Assembly: GCA_023653785.1 (NCBI GenBank) | Contig: JAMKCH010012693.1 | Coordinates: forward strand, 62,001 to 126,000 | Direction: 5' to 3' | Source: Ophioderma brevispina | Taxonomy: Eukaryota; Echinodermata; Ophiuroidea; Amphilepidida; Ophiodermatidae | DNA: 64,000 bases | Notes under the pieces: model-generated | Seen by the model: the letters and a program-made list of their open reading frames with translations, nothing else | The model's database searches: none | Told to the model about the DNA's origin: nothing | In this document: in pieces, positions 11,601 through 23,360 of the stretch | Layout: each line of letters begins with the position of its first letter | How positions within the stretch are numbered: position 1 is the stretch's first letter | Translations under genes and position numbers: made by a program

Positions 11601-14378
11601 TTGACTACCTGTTTTTATAAAAATTATTGGCATCTCTTTGGTAAATATTTGGTAAATTGTTTGAATATGGCTATGCTTAAGGGTGAATTAAGCCATAGCC
11701 AGAAACAAGGGGTCATTACACTCATTTTAAAGAAGGGGAAAGATAAGAGAAAAATTGCAAATTACAGGCCTATTACTTTATTGAACGTTGATGTTAAAAT
11801 TGCCTCTAAGGTGATTGCTACCAGGATTCAGAATATTTTGCCTAAATTAATTGGTAAAGAACAATCTGCTTTTGTCAAGGATAGGTTTATCGGTGATACA
11901 GTCCGTACTGTTCACGATGTGATGTTCTTTACCAAACACGAAAATATTCCTGGTATTCTCCTTACAATTGATTTTGAAAAGGCGTATGATTCTGTAGATC
12001 ACAATTTTCTGTATAAGGTTTTGGCTAAATTCAAGTTTAGTGACTTCTTTATTAAATGTATTAAAACTTTTTATCATAATATATCTAGTTGTGTAATGAA
12101 TAATGGATTATCAACAGGTTATTTCAACATCAAACGTGGCCTCCGTCAAGGTGACCCAAGTAGTTGTAATTTGTTCGTGCTTGCTATAGAGCTACTTCTG
12201 ATTCACATAAGAGGAGTAAGGTAATTAATGGTATTTCTATGACTCCTAACACCGAAATTAGAATTGCGTGTTACGCAGATGTATACATGTTTGTCTCGGA
12301 GTGGGAATCTGTAAGACAGGTGATCAATGTTCTTAAAAGTTGCCCCGCCGACATGCTCAAGAGAAAGTAAACCTATGAGAAATTGAAGCCATGTGGATTG
12401 GCAGCCAAAGGGCATGTGCGAACAACCACTACGCTGTGTTGGACAAGATAAAGTGAAAATTCTTGGTATCTGGTTCACTAAGATTGTGATGCCATGTGGG
12501 CTTTAAATTACGATGATAGTTTGGGACCGAACAAGTGATTAATTTATGGCAATATCGTGGACCTACACCTATTGGTAGGATAACTATTATGAAGTGTTAC
12601 GGTTTATCAAGTTTTTATATACATCTTCAATGATATTCATGCCAGAGTCCATTCAGAAGAGGGTTAATGCATTGGTATTTCCCTGATATGGAAGGAACCA
12701 GACAAAATTAAACGTTCTGTTCTTACATCGGATTTCAGTAATGGTGGGCTAAGGATGTTTAATATTAAAGACAGGGTTGCAGTCACAAAATATTATGTGG
12801 ATTATGAAAAGATTTTGGCTCCATATGACGCAGGTTGGAAGGATGTTTTGATTTGATCTAGGCAAGAGAGGCGGTATCTCAAGTTTAGCTGAATATTGAA
12901 TGTCAAAGGTTCCGATCATTTCCACCCTTATATTACAAAGCGTTTACGGTGTGGAGCGATATTAGTAATTTTATCCTTTGACAAGGCGAGGATGTCCAAT
13001 TGCCAAAATTTATGGAACAATCGCTTCTTTGTTAATAGGCCAAAAAATCTTTGTATTTCGGGACTGGGCTGAGCTGGGGTTTAATCAGATTGGGGATCTT
13101 TTTGATAACAATTGTCGCATTATGAACTTTGATAATTATGGTTTAAAGAAGGGGCAATTTGAAAATGGTACGGTGTCATCAGCTCAATTCCCAAATTCTC
13201 TGGCGTAATAATATCGGCACCTGTAAATTTGTTAACCGGCATGTCAGATAATCGGTTTTTATTGGTTTTCTAGGGTGTGCGCAGGGATATGGACTCATCT
13301 AGTGCACGTGATTTATATAATAATTTCAATACTGTCACGCACAAGGTGAAAGTGCTAGTACTCACCGTCTGAAAAATAAGTATAAGTTTGATGATGATTT
13401 GTGCAGTAAGTGTATAATCTCCCATTAAGTACATAATAGTCATCTAAGATGGATGCAATTTTCAATTAGTAATAATATTGTGCCAACCAAGCTTGGCGGT
13501 GGTATCGTGCTGGTTTAAGGAACGATGGGCTCTTTTCCCTTCTGCTATGCTGGTGCGATCAGGTGCACCTCTTTTTTGAATGTACACGAGCTGTTGAACT
13601 TTGGCATGATATTAGAAATTGCTTCCTTTATCGTACGGTTTTCAAGTGTGCAGAATCTATACGGTGTTGCGGCACCTTGACCAGGATGACGAGCTACTCG
13701 TGAACCAATAATACTTATTTTTAAGAAAGTTGTATTAAAACTGCTCTATACGCGGGAACTCCAACATTAAATACTTCATGAGATTTCTATCTGAGTTAAT
13801 TAATATGAAAAGGTTATTGCTCACAGAAGAGATTTAGGTGGATTTTCATAATTAGAAAATGAATAGGTTAGTGAGAAAGTTAATTAATTGCCATTTTGTA
13901 TATGTTCTTTTCTCCTATTGGCACCGACCGCACTCTAAACTTGATTGATTTATTCTCCTTTGGGACTGCCGTTGGGGACTAGTGTATTGTAGAGAGGGAC
14001 TGGGGACAAGTCTGTTTGTTCTGGGGTCTTTCATAATGCGTTTTGCTACCAAATTAATTATTTTTTTTTTTAATTTTATCCATTCTTATGCGAGTGTGGT
14101 AAGATGGGTACTTTTACATGTACACCGCAGTCCTCCTAGGGTTATTCTAAAATCACTGAGGTTTGGAGGAGCGCATCGTCTTAGGGTTAACATTAAATTT
14201 AATTATTATCTGCTCTTTATTGATGCCTTGCCTTGATCATCTGGTAATCTGGTTAATTGTTAACTGGTATTTTATTTAATGGGTACTCTGCAGGATTTGT
14301 TTGTTATTGAATGTTTTCGTGATTGTGGATATAGAAAGAATGAATAAAATAATTGTTACAAGACACAAAAAAAAAAAG
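11601..14378 (+). mobile_element. L1/Tx1-like LINE, 5'-truncated and decayed, with poly(A) tail
   Basis: The intact part (11601-12224) starts in the fingers of a non-LTR reverse transcriptase. It reads QKQGVITLILKKGKDKRK, NYRPITLLNVDVKIASKVIA, QSAFVKDRF, DFEKAYDSVDH and GLRQGDPSS. After a frameshift the catalytic box follows as CYADV near 12268-12282, where YADD is expected, so one aspartate is lost. Downstream blocks in shifting frames are typical of the C-terminal region: VKILGIWFT, the stretch WKEPDKIKRSVL with NGGLRMFNIKDR near 12690-12775, and DQVHLFFECTRAVELW near 13557-13605. An AATAAAAT signal and an A11 run close it at about 14343-14378. The product would copy its own RNA at a target nick, but this copy cannot. 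Confidence 0.88.
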
Positions 14379-14692
14379 AATAGAAGCCATTAATACAGTG
14401 TATTATGGTCATACTTTTAGATCTATTTTTTCTGAATGAGTAATTTTAGTGCATCACTTGGTATGGGCGGATATAATTTTGCTCCCAGACTGAGGAATCA
14501 CAATAGGCTGTGCGATGGTGGCATCGACGACTCTGAAATATTTGGGCATGTTTGTTATAATGGTGTTCAACAAAAGGCTCTATGTATTGGCATTGTCTTT
14601 CATGTAACAATTTTTATTTTGTTGTATGTTTTTGACATAAAAAGGATGTTCTTCAAGCATTCAAAATAGGAAATAGGAGTGTATGGTAGAAT
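14379..14692. other. Spacer between LINE tail and MITE, nothing recognised
   Basis: A 77-codon ORF (14436-14669) has no recognisable similarity. The stretch separates the LINE poly(A) from the TA-flanked element. Confidence 0.35.
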
Positions 14693-14693
14693 A

Positions 14694-15595
14694 CAGCGTG
14701 TATCAATAAAAGCCACAGGATTTTCGGACATAGTGCAACATTTGTGTCTGTTTTGATAAGGATTTGATTGTCCATAATATCATCTTTGACAAGTAAGTTC
14801 TGTGGTTTGTTAATTGGGACTTTGATTCAAAAGTTATCAAAAGTTTTGTGCAGCCCTTCTGAATAGGGTTGGTCCCGCTCCATGACCTTAACACAACGGC
14901 CAGTATGCACAATGTAGGTAGCATGAAGACAACTAAACCCGAACAAACTTTGTTTAAAGCAATTGATTGAGAAGTGTCACTTAAATTAAGTAACTGTACT
15001 ATCGTTGTTTCAAAGCATCATGGAGGTCGTTTCTGATATCAAATCAAATAAACAAGACGTGCGTTGGAAGTAAATCAAGTTTTGGACATGATATTGCACC
15101 TTGAGTTAAAAGACATTAAAGTACATCAGAAGTCCAGTTCAAATACTTAGAAGAAAAATCTATAATCACAACATTAAAAATCTATGGTCACAATAATAAT
15201 TATGTCCATTGCTTTAAAAGTTCTCTTGGACTTTATAGATATTAAGAAGGTTTACAATTCAAATAATTTACACTCCTTTCTTCGTAATTAAAATAATACT
15301 TATTGTAAGCCCAATCCTGTCAAACCTATCCTGCTTTGTGAGACTCTCACCTCTACTGAGTTCCAAACCTTTCATTAGATATCTGTGATTTCACAAATCG
15401 GACCAGCTTGGAATTTATAACCCTTCTTGAACACTGTATCTCTGGACAGGAGCGTCGAAGTGAGATGGGATAAAAAAACATAGTGAAGAGAAGGACAATG
15501 TACCTTTAAAAGAGTGTTAACATTATGATGAACAAAGGTGGCTTATATTTTTAATATTTTTGTTTCCAATCATGCGTTTTCATTGATACACGCTG
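14694..15595. mobile_element. TA-flanked MITE, mariner-like ends
   Basis: The ends are inverted repeats. The left begins CAGCGTGTATCAATAAAAGC and the right, reverse-complemented, begins CAGCGTGTATCAATGAAAAC. Each is flanked by TA (14692-14693 and 15596-15597), the target used by Tc1/mariner transposases. The length is about 902 bp. No transposase ORF is present, so it is a non-autonomous derivative. It sits about 315 bp downstream of the LINE poly(A). Confidence 0.75.
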
Positions 15596-16099
15596 TACAT
15601 CATACAAGTACAGCTAAACCCTGCTATCTTCATACGGATGTGTCAATTTTGCCCCACCTCTCGCTGAACATGGCACCGAAATTGAGTGTCTTGATGTAAC
15701 ATCTAATTTTATGCAGCGAAAACGTTTCAAGTGAGCGTAGAATTATGAAGTGTTGAAGTTAACTATCCTCTACGATTACTAATTGCTTCTAATTCAATAG
15801 AAATGCTCCTCACTTGTTTTGGATGTTCACTTGGCCTAAAATCAGAAATTCTGTACATCCAAGTTGTTTAGGTGAACATGATTGCAGTGTGGGTTAATTT
15901 CAATATGTTTGAATTGCTTTCTTTGCCAGGTGGATAGAAGTAGAAAATAGTGAATAGGTGCCCTATGAGATAAGTCAATATTCTTTTTCTTGCGTATGAG
16001 GCAGCAGCTACACATGTCGGAGCCTGCGGAGCCAGCTCACTGTTGATTGGTTGGGGTTTGAGAATTGACGATCCTGGATGGTCCTGAGAAGCTTGAGTG

Positions 16100-16300
16100 T
16101 CAAGCCTGGTGCCACACGGTGTCATATGTTGCAGTAAGGTCCACCAAGATGACACCTGCCTTACGACGCTTTTCAAAGCTTTTCTCAATATCATTTGTGA
16201 GTTTTACAATCTGGTGGACAGTGCTCCGGCCACAGCAAAATCCTGCTTGTTCGTCAGGCAGATGGGGTTCGACGACTGGCTCCAGCCGAGCCAGGATCAT
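16100..16300 (-). mobile_element. Non-LTR reverse transcriptase fragment
   Basis: A 66-residue minus-strand frame contains RLEPVVEPHLPDEQAGF, GRSTVHQIVKLTNDIE and VILVDLTATYDTVWH. This is the block between the second and fourth conserved reverse transcriptase motifs of Jockey/RTE-like LINEs. The first catalytic aspartate (VDL) is present, but the expected GFR.GRST reads GFCCGRST. The sequence on either side loses the similarity, so only this block survives. A short direct repeat, CAGGATCAYAAAACAATGC, is doubled at about 16291-16328. Confidence 0.8.
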
Positions 16301-16309
16301 AAAACAATG

Positions 16310-17784
16310 CCAGGATCACAAAACAATGCCTTTCTGCCAGATCGGTTTGCGTGCATTGTGTATTAGACTACGACTGCTTATAGAAAGGTTGCTTGTGCGA
16401 ATCCCCGTGAAACCTTTCTTTGATTTAATCAGTCTCAATATTTCATGAGTAAGAGAAGTTAGAATCAACTATAAAATCGGCGTAATAAAACACATTAGTA
16501 TATGTGGTATACTGGGCGCTGGTTATCCTAAAAATATCGCGCACGGCTTAAGTGTCCTAGCTATCAGATTGTAGCAAATTAGATTTAGATAGAGTATGTA
16601 GCAAATATAGCCAAGAAAGTATTGATCGAATCATTCTGACTGTGACTCTGGGATTTGAAATTGAACCTTTTTTTAATGATAACCGGATGTTGATCTGCAC
16701 TATTTTTAGCCAACAATTGCGTCTGTAGGTTGCCAGAACAAAATTGATCGATCAATTTGCATCGGAACAAAAGTACATTAGTGAATTAATATTATGAGCT
16801 CGAAAGTAATGAGGTATGGCTAATATGACGTCTTCTAATTGATTTCGCCAAAAATTTACCCCAACTGTAGAAATAATTAATCTAATTAAATGATTAATGA
16901 AATATGTGAATCTAATATTTATAGAGCGAAATTACATCAGATAATTGCGCTTACAAGAAACTAATACGATGAAAGCACTTTCAGTGATCCACCCTAAAGA
17001 ATTACAATATAATCATGACTCAAATATCCGATTTGGTCTCTAATGAGTTGATTTCAGTCATATCACTTGCAAGATCAGTAATATATAGCTATTACATACA
17101 TGCACAAATGAAATACATTACAAGTAAACAAGTAGCGGTAAACATGCTTGGCTACATAATATTCCACTCAATCAATAACAAAAATTCTAGGTACACCTGC
17201 ATAAAATTGCAACAAGTTTTCTAGCAGTAAATGCTCTCCCAAACAACATATCAAAAAAGTAGATAAAGGCAGCGATAATGCGAGAGAATAAAAAAATATG
17301 GAAATGCATTTTTTAGCTTATAAATCAAAGGTAGGTATGTAGAATATCATATAAGTACGTTAATGTTGGAACAAAAACACCATAATAGTGATAGAAAGGA
17401 AGTATTTGAGGAAATTTGTCATACCGTCTACAGCAAATAGACATTTCGCGATGCATCGTCTCAAAATCTATACTAAACATGCTAAACAGCTGATTGTGGT
17501 GTACACAAGTACAGAATAAAAAATGAGCAATAATGTTGATATTTTAAGTCAAACTATACAGGTCATGGTACACAATATTACGCTTATAAATCTGAGATAT
17601 TCACAGGGAAAGGCTTTTTATCTCAAGTCAGAAATTTTTATACGCACGTATATAAATTACAAACTCAGATAAAAAGTATTGCCTTCTCTTAAATACATGG
17701 ATTTCAAGCTAACCACTTGCAGTTTATGCTAGCACATCCATAACAAAAATACCAAGGTACATTTTATTGTGATTTTTTCGATGT
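16310..17784. other. AT-rich, no gene recognised
   Basis: This has only short ORFs without similarity and no repeat shared with the rest of the window. The long-TIR element copy 2-type sequence starts at the right edge. Confidence 0.35.
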
Positions 17785-18382
17785 TTGGGATTGCAGGACC
17801 ATTGTTATATTGTCTCGCGATAAGCGCAAAATACTTATTCTCATTCGCAAATAAATAAATCTTGAGCTTCTATAGTGCGTGTTCAATTAACTTTGTCCAT
17901 GTTTTTCATCATTTATTCCAAAAGGAAGAAAGTCAAACAAACATCATGCCAGAATGTTGCTGGGCAAGCTTTGACCTAACTTTGTGTGCAGAATTAAAAT
18001 CCGTAACTTATTGCTTAACTTCATTTGTATTCAATTTAAATTTACTGCGCTTTCAGAAGAAAACTTATATCATAATGTAAACTGGTTATTTATTGTGAAA
18101 GAGGACGGGTATTTTGTTACTCAACCCGAATCGTGGAGGTGATAACATCTGGCTATAACAATGGCTCCGCATACCGGGCCCATTGTAATATCTTAGTTAA
18201 TGGTTTGCTGAAGTCTATACATATCCATTGGTCACTGATATTATGAAAGAGAAATTGATGTGACATTTTATTCATTTTTAAGAAAATGTGCAAGTTTTAT
18301 TTGGGGCAACAGACGGTTATGTTATGTTAATAATTATCAATAATTTTACACAGGGTTTTGTCTTATCCCTTTGAAGGGACTA
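17785..18382 (+). mobile_element. Long-TIR DNA transposon, copy 3, left end missing
   Basis: It aligns to copy 1 (6093-7037) from about its position 6355 onward, including GCTTCTATAGTGCGTG, the GACCTAAC block, and AATCGTGGAGGTG near 18130. It runs through the right terminal repeat, ending CTTTGAAGGGAC. The left arm (about 260 bp) is absent. Orientation is the same as copy 1. Confidence 0.75.
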
Positions 18383-18644
18383 CGGAATTTGTTATGCAGC
18401 TTGTTATTTGGTCTACGCCACATAGTCTAAACCTGCTGGCATATCTTTTGAAATTAAGAATTATCGCATCGCATTTCTGTTCTTGCATTTTTAGGATACT
18501 TTTTTCATTTGTTCCCTAAAATTGAAATACAAATGTTTTCACAAATATGAATTTTCTTCAATTTGCTCGCAAATGATAGTCATTTGCCATAGTCATAGGC
18601 CATTGAAAGAATACAGATGTACTTTACACATAAAAATAACACAC

Positions 18645-18790
18645 CATTTGATTGGCGCATCCGGGATCTGAGCGGAGGGTTGTGGGTTCGAGTCCCATCC
18701 ACAGCGGGTTCATTTTGCGATTGATAATGCTGCGTCCGCGCTGTCATCGGTCTCTCACACGTTTGTATTTGTTTCTTCATGACAGTAATT
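18645..18790 (+). mobile_element. tRNA-derived SINE, copy 1, head truncated
   Basis: It shares GGTTCGAGTCCCATCCACAG (B box and T arm) and the following GATTRATAATGCTRCGTCCG with the copy at 18918. It lacks the first part of the head, starting near TGATTGGCGCATCC. The flank beyond about 18760 differs from copy 2. Confidence 0.72.
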
Positions 18791-18917
18791 CACAAGAGGT
18801 TTGAGTAGCTCCAATCTCTCACATATGTTTAAAAATTATTTCGGGTTGCTTGTGTATCAGAATGCTGATCAACTCGTGATATGGACGTGATATGAAACTC
18901 GAATGGACCCATAATAT

Positions 18918-19043
18918 GCCGTGGTGGCGCAATTGATTAGCGCATCCGAGATCTGAACGGAAGGTTGTGGGTTCGAGTCCCATCCACAGCAAGTTCATTT
19001 TGCGATTAATAATGCTACGTCCGCGCTGTCATCAATCTCTTGC
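18918..19043 (+). mobile_element. tRNA-derived SINE, copy 2
   Basis: The 73-nt head folds close to a tRNA cloverleaf: acceptor arms GCCGTGG and CCACAGC with one mismatch, an A box in TGGCGCAATTGATTAGCGC, and a B box in GGTTCGAGTCC. The anticodon stem has a mismatch and the loop lacks the usual U33. A tail of about 50 nt shared with copy 1 follows, then a (TATG)n tract. The GTGGCGCAATGGATAACGC-like A box suggests tRNA-Arg ancestry, but this is only a resemblance. RNA polymerase III could start from these boxes. Confidence 0.78.
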
Positions 19044-19136
19044 ATGTATGTGTGTATGTGTGTGTATGTATGTATGTATGTATGTATGTATGTATGTATG
19101 TATGCGTGTATGTATGTATGTATGTATGTATGTATG

Positions 19137-19165
<29 letters not shown>
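19044..19165. repeat. (TATG)n microsatellite
   Basis: About 120 bp of GTAT/TATG units with few interruptions, directly after the SINE tail. It probably grew from the SINE's 3' simple-repeat tail. The Y-V-C-M reading frames across it are artefacts. Confidence 0.95.
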
Positions 19166-19167
<2 letters not shown>

Positions 19168-19204
19168 TGTGCATGTATATGTATGTATATGGATGCATAT
19201 GCAC

Positions 19205-19420
19205 AATGTAGATGAAACTTTGGAACAAAAAGTTATATTATGTGGTAAAAGAATCTTATCTGATTTCCTGGCAATATTTGGTTCAGGTGATACAGGTGTA
19301 AATATAATTGTTCAACTTGCTAAATCTAACATATATAGACATAGAGTATACACAGAAAATTGTAAACCAAGCTATGCAAGTTTTATTGCAGAATTTAAAA
19401 GGCGTGTTTTTGTGTATTTT
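19205..19420 (+). mobile_element. Possible C-terminal tail of an L1/Tx1-like LINE
   Basis: The frame after the microsatellite reads NVDETLEQKVILCGKRILSD, then IIVQLAKSNIYRHRVYTENC and KPSYASFIAEFKRRV. The last block resembles the 'KPSY..F..EFK' tail found at the C-terminus of Tx1-type LINE polyproteins. No reverse transcriptase is present. The identification is tentative. Confidence 0.42.
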
Positions 19421-19747
19421 CGCATCACTATGTATGTACTCGTACATGTAAATGCATTTTTGTGTATTTGTTATGTTTTAATAAAGGCTTTGCTTGGAAA
19501 AAATTAACACACCCCAAAATAGATAGGGCCACTAATAAGAGGCCAAAGATATCCAGGTTTGCCGTAACTTTAATCAACAATGTGTCTATACATGAATATC
19601 ATAGACTCCTACTCATCGATATTAAAACCACAATGGTCACATACCGGTCAAATAAGGTGGATGCAGTGGGAATCAACTCTGGCGTATGTTATCTTGTGTT
19701 TAATCGCCATTTCCGTAGTCTGCTGAATTAATGACTCCGGAGTCATT

Positions 19748-20763
19748 TCTAGGTTGACAAACTCATGGACACGACATCTCAACGATTTTTCTTAAACTTT
19801 ATGAGGTAAAAGACATTTGGTCACAATGTAAGAATATGACATTTAAAAATTCAGCATTTGCCTGTTGCCATGGTAACAGCCCTTTCTTGTTTTTGCTGAT
19901 TTACGGGTCTAGGATAACCCAAATTAGCTAATTTCATTACTAAAAACAGCATTTTGAAACATAATGGTACATCAAGACGGTAGATATTTTTATTAATTAA
20001 ACTGACTTTATGGATAAATACCTTCATGTTTACACTAACTGTCATTAAATTTAAACAAGTCGGGGTTGCCAGCTTCTTATACTGTTGCCACGTTGAAATA
20101 CATCATTTCACGAAATATGAAAAACTCAAAATTTTATGGGCAAGGTAAAATCCCATTTTCTCCAAAATGGGTGATTATTTTTTTTATTTTATTTTGTGCA
20201 TGTAATGTTGACTTAATGCCCTTCAAATTGATTGAAAAAAAATTGTGGGCAAAGTACGCGTTTACTTGTCACGTGACACAGAAATCAGGGATTTGTGATA
20301 AGGCGTTTTGGCATATTTTAGGGTATTATTTAGCTATAAAACATTACATTAGTGTCTAATAATATATTTTTGGGCTCTAAAAAGCAGATGGAATACTTTT
20401 TACAATCTATCTGTCTGTCTGTGTCTGTCTGTATGTGTGTCTGTCTGTTCACACTTGCGAAAATATTCCTTTTTGCCAAACGTTTGGGCTGATTGCAGCA
20501 AAAATATGTCAGAAGAACCACTAACCCAAGGCCCATATGGGTGTTCACAGATTTGGGTCAAAGGTCACATAGGCCAATTAAAGGGGCATTCTTTGAAAAT
20601 TTATAAATTCCTTCTTGTGCCACAAAGAAATTGCTATATTCACCAAACCTAGGCACATTATAGGGTGTACACAGATTTATGTCAATGATTACCTTTTGTT
20701 CAATCGATCAGAAGAACTGCTAACCCAAGGCCAATTAAAGTGGTATTCCTTGATAATTTATTA
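19748..20763 (+). repeat. 1-kb inverted repeat, left arm
   Basis: From CTAGGTTGACAAACTCATGG to the CCAATTAAAGTGGTATTCC block, this matches the reverse complement of 26838-27908 along its whole length with scattered differences. Both arms include the (GTCT)n tract near 20409-20450 and the stretch CACTAACCCAAGGCCCATAT. It is a transposon or segmental copy, and no coding potential is recognised. Confidence 0.88.
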
Positions 20764-20814
20764 TTTTTAAGTTGTCAGATGCATTCGGAAAGACCTTACG
20801 TCGGTATGATTCGT

Positions 20815-20873
20815 GCGCGCGTGTGTGTGTGTGTGGGGGGGGGGGGGGGTGGGTGTGTGTGTGTGTGTGTGTC
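20815..20873. repeat. (GT)n-G15-(GT)n microsatellite
   Basis: CGCGCG leads into GT repeats, interrupted by about 15 consecutive G, then GT repeats again. Confidence 0.95.
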
Positions 20874-20877
20874 ATTT

Positions 20878-21225
20878 AGTATACACCTTTAGGTTGACAC
20901 TTTCAACTTTTACTTTTTAGTGGAGTGATAGATCAAGTTCATGCTTAGTGTGCTTATACATTGAGACAAGGGCTCTTATGTGGGGTAAAAGAGGAGGAGG
21001 TCGAAGGTCATTCAGGGGTCACTTGAGGTCATTATATTGCTCTTGTATACACCTTTTGGTTGGCATTTTTTCAACTTACTGTAGCATTTTAGTGCAGTGA
21101 TGGATTAAGTTCATACTTGCTATGCTTATACATGGAGACAATGGGTCTTATGTGGGTAACACATGTGAGGGTCAATTGTCATTTGTCATGTCAGAGGTTA
21201 CTTAGGGTCATTACATTCCTCTCTT
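20878..21225 (+). repeat. Two-unit tandem duplication, ~168 bp
   Basis: TATACACCTTTWGGTTG and the following GATSRATYAAGTTCATRCTT and CTTATACATKGAGAC blocks occur twice, about 168 bp apart. A diverged copy of the inverted-repeat arm's TGACCCAAGGCCCATATG stretch follows at about 21309-21400, so this belongs to the same repeat family. Confidence 0.7.
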
Positions 21226-21399
21226 GTTCTCTTACCACAAAATCGGACGACCTATTTGGAACTACTGTCTCTATTTTTCTTGTTGCCAAATGCTTGCGAA
21301 AATGCTTGCTGACCCAAGGCCCATATGAGTGTACACAAAGGTCACATGGGCCGATTAAAGGGGCATTCTTTGAAGATTTATAAATTCCTTTTTGCGCTA

Positions 21400-22268
21400 C
21401 AAATCAATTGATATAATCACCAGCCTTGGTCAGAAGAACCGTTGACCAAAGGCCCATATTAATGACCTGCTGAGCTACAGCACCACTGGTGCGCTTGTTG
21501 AAGGAATGCCTGCGGACAATTGGACAATAATTGTAGATATATGGGTACTTCCATAAATAATGGACCCACTTTGTGACATGCTTATTTTGGCCCTAAAATC
21601 AGTTAATCATCGTTTTGTTGAAAATTACTATTAGAAATGGTTTTATTGAGAAAGTCCCTTCAAAATGGGGATAAACCAAATACACAAAACTAAATTCAGA
21701 GCAGAAAAGCAATCAACAGACTGGTTTAGAGGGCAAAAATGGTGTTTCTTGTGTAACAGGGGACACCAAAATGCAAAGTTCCCATTTGAGCACCCTAGAA
21801 CTAAGTTAAATATTATTTTTGTTTATTTCAGAAAGAGTGGTCATAATTCAAGTCAGTAAATCTATTCAGCTAATCAATAAAATTCTTTTGTAGAATTGTC
21901 AATTACCAGAACAATGATTTTCAATATCTCTAGTGTAACTGGGGGAGGAAAACACAAAATGTTTTATTTTTCATTTTTTTTTTCAAAGTGGCTTTGAAGT
22001 GGGAAACCACAAATAAGATATAAAATAAGTAGAAGATTAGAAAATGGCAAGCAATAGCAATAGGTATGTCACAAATTGAACATTTTGGGGACACCAAAGT
22101 CAAAACGCCAAAAATATAATAAATGGCCCATATTTCAAAAATTTTCTTTACTTTTGCTAATATTACCGCGAACGAGTTCGGAAAGGGGGATATGAAATTA
22201 GCAGCGTCTGTTCGTCCGTTCTTTTAGTCCGTTCGTACGTTGTCGTGATAAAAATGTTAACCCACCTG
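21400..22268. other. No gene recognised
   Basis: AT-rich sequence with a weak further copy of the CCAAGGCCCATAT stretch near 21450. The 64-codon ORF at 21665-21859 has no recognisable similarity. Confidence 0.35.
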
Positions 22269-22269
22269 A

Positions 22270-22560
22270 TACGATTTATCTGGAGTTCCCGTAAGGGGCA
22301 CACTGATGTAACTTGGGGAAAGAAGCGGGTGATGAGTTCCGACCTGATTAGATTGTGCCCGTAAAATATGGTAATTAAGTATCTAATTTGCATAATTTAC
22401 GAGAATTTCCTGCAAGGCCGGTATACAAGTTTTCGGAGTTCGTAAGGCGTATATTGATGTAACTTGTGGAAGGAAGCGGGCTGAGCAGTTCTCGACCTGA
22501 TAGATTTTGGGCGTATTTTGGCAAAATTGAGTATGCACATGAGCTAATTAATATGCAAAA
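22270..22560 (+). repeat. Two-unit tandem repeat, ~163 bp
   Basis: GGAGTTCSCGTAAGG, TGATGTAACTTG, GGAAGCGGG and CGACCTGATAGATT appear at about 22274 and again at about 22436 with about 20% divergence. A third, weaker unit may follow (TGAGTATGCACAATGAG near 22680). Confidence 0.6.
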
Positions 22561-22782
22561 ATCAGCGTAATTGCTATATTGTGGAAATGGTAAATCGGAT
22601 ACTCGAAATTCCTACGCTGCATGAAAGCATATATGGGCCACATCTTTTTGCAATGTGAAGTATGTGATATTATGCGGCTGAGTATGCACAATGAGATAAT
22701 TAAATATGCGTAATTGATGTATCTCTGAAACCGTACATTGGATAGGCAAAATTCCTTCCATATATGAGATACTATGCCATAG

Positions 22783-23360
22783 GAGGAGGTGGGGTTGGGG
22801 AGGGGGTTGGGTTTTACGAGGTGTTGGGGAGAGGGGGGTTACGGGGGGTGTGGAAAGGTGTTGGCCCGAGCGGTGGTGTTGGGGGGGAAGGGGGGTGGGG
22901 TGTTGTGGACGGGCGTGTGGTGGGGTTGCTAGGGGTGGGGGAGGGGGTCGGGGGGTTTGTTGTTTTTTGCGGGGTGTTGGGGATGGGGGTGGGTGGGGTT
23001 GCGGGGTGTTGGGGAGGGGGGGCGGGGGAATGGGGGTGTGTTGCGGGGTGTTGGGGCGGGGTTAAAGGGGTTGCGGGGGGTTTTGGGGAGGGGGTTAGAG
23101 GTGGAAGGGGTGTGGGGGAGGGGAAGGGTGGTTGCGGGTGTGTTGGGGAAAGGGAGGGCGTGTTACAGGGGGTATTGGGGTGGGGTTGGGGTGTTGAGGG
23201 GTGTTAAGGAGGGGTAGGGTGTTGCGGGGGGGTTGCAGAGTGGTGGGGAGGGTGGTTGGGTGTTTGCGGGGTGTTGGAGAGGGGATGATGGAGGTTTTGC
23301 GTGGATGTTGGAGAGGGTGGACGTGTTGCGGGTGTGGGGGAGGGGGTGGGGGTGTGTTGT
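22783..23360 (+). repeat. G-rich minisatellite, ~580 bp
   Basis: Degenerate units built on TTGCGGGGTGTTGGGGAGGG and close variants repeat for about 580 bp. One strand is almost free of A and C. Runs of four or more G recur every 5-10 nt, so intramolecular G-quadruplexes are expected. The long G/V-rich reading frames across it are composition artefacts. Confidence 0.9.

Noticed and set aside
18918..18990. Functional tRNA gene
   Set aside because: It folds nearly like a tRNA, but the anticodon arm is mismatched, the loop lacks U33, and a truncated second copy shares 50 nt downstream of the head, which fits a SINE.
18967..19228. Y/V/C/M- and H/T-rich open reading frames
   Set aside because: They translate the (TATG)n microsatellite.
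20437..20652. ORF in the 1-kb inverted repeat, echoed at 27082-27306
   Set aside because: The duplicated frame (SHLRKYSFLPNVWADCSKN) is shared only because the DNA is duplicated. It is short, lacks a family match and runs into the GTCT tract.
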